Both the position numbers and the translations under genes were made by a program. From Prolixibacteraceae bacterium (GTDB lineage Bacteria; Bacteroidota; Bacteroidia; Bacteroidales; Prolixibacteraceae), in contig JANQHI010000052.1 of NCBI GenBank assembly GCA_028282705.1, forward strand, positions 172,375-236,374: a stretch of 64,000 bases of DNA, in the 5' to 3' direction. This document shows positions 61,755-64,000 of this stretch, in pieces. The stretch's first letter is position 1, and every line of letters starts with the position of its first letter. The notes under the pieces are model-generated. The model saw only the letters and a program-made list of their open reading frames with translations, was not told the DNA's origin and ran no database searches.

Positions 61755-64000
61755 ATGAAATTAAAACGAACAATTTTTACTTTTTGGGATCGGAAAGTAA
61801 AACGAACGAACTTATTACGTATGAAACTAACTGCTGTGTTTTTATTATGTTTTATCGTTCAATCCTTTGCAGAGGTGTATTCACAGGGTAAAATTAACCT
61901 GGATGCTGAGAATATGGCAATATCTGAAATCTTCAAAGACATTGAAGAACAGACGGGTTATATTGTTGTTTATGGCAGCACAGATTTAGACCCTGAAGTA
62001 CAGATGAGCGTGAACATTAAAAATGCAGGCATTGATGATGTAATGGAAGCCCTGTTGAAACAATTAGGGCTTAGGCACACAATTGTTGACGAGTACATTG
62101 CCATTTCAAAAATGGATGAAATTGAACTTCCTGAACCTGGTCCAACACAGGTGGATACTGTTAAGGTAAAAGGGAAAATCACTGATTATGATGGCAATGC
62201 ATTGCCAGGTGCGACTATTGTTGAAAAAGGCACCATGAATGGAGTTACTACTGATGTAGATGGTAACTTCATTATTGCAATAATTGGGGAAACACCCATT
62301 TTACAAATAAGCTACATAGGCTTTGAGACCCAAGAGGTTGAAGTTGCAGGAAGGAGTGAGGTCAATATTACCCTTAGGGAGCTGGATGAAAGCATCCAGG
62401 AGGTTGTTGTTACAGGCTACCAGACCATTTCAAAAGAAAGGGCAACAGGTTCTTTTACCAAAGTCGGGACAGAAAAACTGGAACAAAGGGTTTCAAACAA
62501 TATTATTGATAAACTTGAAGGTTTTTCTCCTGGCCTAAATTTTAAAACAGATTATGCAAGCGGGCGTTTAGATGTACAAGTGCGTGGCCTCAGTTCAATG
62601 ATCAGCCCAATTGTTGACCCCAATGCTACCAAACCTTTGTATGTTGTTGATGGGTTCCCAATAGAGGGGGATTTACTCACCATCAACCCTGAGGATGTGG
62701 AATCTGTAACACTTTTAAAAGATGCGTCTGCTGCTTCAATTTGGGGGGTGAAAGCAAGTAATGGGGTTATTGTTATTACCACAAAAATGGCAAAAAAGGA
62801 TGAAAAACTTCAAATCCAGGTATCATCAAATATGACAATTTCTGAAGACATTGATTATTCAAAAATGGATTGGATGAATACCTCAGATAACCTGGATATG
62901 ATTTTAGAATATGAAGAAAAAGGCTGGACCAACCATCAATATAATGTTTCTGCAGGAAGGCCAATATCTATTACTGACGAAGCATTTATCATGCATAAAG
63001 GTTTTGCTCCAAATGGAGACAAATGGACTAATGCACAGTTTGATGCCTACATGAAGGAGCTAAGAAGCAGGGATGCCACAAAAGATTATGAGAAATACCT
63101 TTTCAGGAGGGCTTTCCAGGCAACTTACAACCTGTCAATTTCGGGGGCTACTGAAAAAAATGCTTTTTATAGTTCGTTGGTTTTTAATGATAATTTGACC
63201 AACTCTATTGGCAATTCAAACAACCGCATAGTTTTTAACTTACGTGATAATTATAAGCTCAATGACAAATTAACTTTTACAGCAGGCGTAAATATTGCAT
63301 ACAGGAGGGCAAACCATAATGGCATTACTCCTTCTTATGTTATCCTGCGCCCACCATGGGAGACATTAGTTGATGAATATGGGCAAACCATCCCATATTA
63401 CAATAGTTCTTTCACTTTGCTTAACAGATGGGCAGCAACTGAAAGGGAAGCAATGACCGGCATTTCAATGCACAACAATTTGCTGGAAGACCAACGCAAC
63501 AGTGATAATACTTCCGAAAACTTTGATGTACGTTCAAAGTTTGGGATTGATTTAGCCATCACGAAAAATTTAAAATTAAACTCCAGTTTTCAGTATGAAA
63601 AAGGGTTTTACAACCAGGATGAGTTTAAGACTATGGAAACTTCCTATATGAGGTTAAGGGTAGCCCATTTTTATGTTAATGGGAAATACCACATACCACA
63701 TGGGACTGAGTATGTAATGAACAGAAGCAATACTGAAGCCTGGAACTTTAGGAATACATTAACCTGGGATAAAATATGGGATGAGCACAAACTAAATGTA
63801 TTTGCTGGAACCGACATCAGAAAGGTTTATTATGAGAATTTCTTCCACAGGAAATATGGGTATAACAAACAAACAACAACCCATGTTGTGGTCAATGAAA
63901 GAGACTTTGCAAGTGGGGCCATTAAAATGTTTAATGGCTACAGGCTGTGGGATAAATTCTTCACTGCCGGCAATAATGACATCAGGGAATTTTCGGTTTT
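61755..64000 (+). CDS. SusC/RagA family TonB-linked outer-membrane receptor (3' end outside window)
   Basis: The frame is open from the ATG at 61755 to the right edge (748 codons), so the C-terminal barrel is cut off. Signal sequence to about residue 44 (an internal ATG at 61821 gives a more standard one), STN domain 46-118, CarboxypepD_reg domain 137-207 (KITDYDGNALPGATIVEKG, DGNFIIAI), TonB-box-like EVVVTGYQT at 216-224, then the plug (LYVVDGFPI, DVESVTLLKDASAASIWGVKASNGVIVITTK) and early barrel strands. It imports a glycan or other large nutrient with a SusD lipoprotein that should follow outside the window. It is controlled by the upstream FecI/FecR pair through its STN domain. Confidence 0.95.
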   Translation, partial: MKLKRTIFTFWDRKVKRTNLLRMKLTAVFLLCFIVQSFAEVYSQGKINLDAENMAISEIFKDIEEQTGYIVVYGSTDLDPEVQMSVNIKNAGIDDVMEALLKQLGLRHTIVDEYIAISKMDEIELPEPGPTQVDTVKVKGKITDYDGNALPGATIVEKGTMNGVTTDVDGNFIIAIIGETPILQISYIGFETQEVEVAGRSEVNITLRELDESIQEVVVTGYQTISKERATGSFTKVGTEKLEQRVSNNIIDKLEGFSPGLNFKTDYASGRLDVQVRGLSSMISPIVDPNATKPLYVVDGFPIEGDLLTINPEDVESVTLLKDASAASIWGVKASNGVIVITTKMAKKDEKLQIQVSSNMTISEDIDYSKMDWMNTSDNLDMILEYEEKGWTNHQYNVSAGRPISITDEAFIMHKGFAPNGDKWTNAQFDAYMKELRSRDATKDYEKYLFRRAFQATYNLSISGATEKNAFYSSLVFNDNLTNSIGNSNNRIVFNLRDNYKLNDKLTFTAGVNIAYRRANHNGITPSYVILRPPWETLVDEYGQTIPYYNSSFTLLNRWAATEREAMTGISMHNNLLEDQRNSDNTSENFDVRSKFGIDLAITKNLKLNSSFQYEKGFYNQDEFKTMETSYMRLRVAHFYVNGKYHIPHGTEYVMNRSNTEAWNFRNTLTWDKIWDEHKLNVFAGTDIRKVYYENFFHRKYGYNKQTTTHVVVNERDFASGAIKMFNGYRLWDKFFTAGNNDIREFSV

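Overview
The window is Bacteroidota chromosomal DNA. The evidence is a SusC/RagA-type TonB-dependent receptor, two FecI/FecR-type sigma/anti-sigma pairs, DUF4292, DUF4175 and STN-domain proteins, frequent TTG starts, and promoters of the TTG-N19/20-TAnnTTTG type. The sequence is AT-rich throughout. Genus cannot be fixed from the sequence alone.

1-12.5 kb is an accessory defence island ending at an intact tRNA-Leu(CAA). It holds, left to right: an edge-truncated two-helix membrane protein in tandem with a NACHT/STAND ATPase that carries pentapeptide repeats; a DUF4062-like/TPR protein; a convergent SymE-like/DUF7222 pair sharing a perfect palindrome; a complete Gabija-type pair (GajA OLD nuclease and GajB UvrD-like helicase); two related tyrosine recombinases facing each other; a 3' fragment of tRNA-Pro that looks like an attachment-site scar; and one small unknown gene.

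12.6-22.8 kb begins the core chromosome. It has an MFS/POT-type transporter, then an ECF sigma-FecR pair followed by two secreted STN-domain proteins. One of these carries two aspartyl-protease DTG motifs and a PDZ domain, and there is no TonB receptor in the cluster. Next come rbfA, an FtsX/LolC-like permease, tdh and rsgA.

22.9-32.3 kb is one long minus-strand operon: a DUF4175 membrane coiled-coil protein, an RsbW-like ATPase, ybeY, mnmG, apt, uvrC and mnmA. A perfect 16-bp parS-type palindrome lies between mnmG and apt, and a 15/16 match lies 6 kb away in the LolC-like gene, so the region may be near the replication origin.

32.7-45.2 kb has a single-domain response regulator with ruvB, a glutaminyl cyclase lipoprotein, a flippase, an rpiB-lutB-rrf2 operon with a palindrome at its promoter, vanZ, hemW, and the dut-TPR-DUF4292-EnvC envelope operon.

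45.2-59.4 kb has a GNAT enzyme, a Crp-family regulator divergent from osmC, a succinate-semialdehyde-type dehydrogenase, a heme operon (hemN-hemG/Y-hemH plus a membrane ORF), an amidohydrolase lipoprotein, a thioredoxin-fold protein and an M16 peptidase.

59.6-64 kb is a classical nutrient-uptake regulatory module: ECF sigma, FecR, two hairpins, and a SusC receptor cut by the window edge. The most unusual items are the STN-aspartyl protease-PDZ protein under a FecI/FecR pair, the NACHT-pentapeptide protein with its membrane partner, the palindrome encoding the ends of two convergent genes, and the parS sites.
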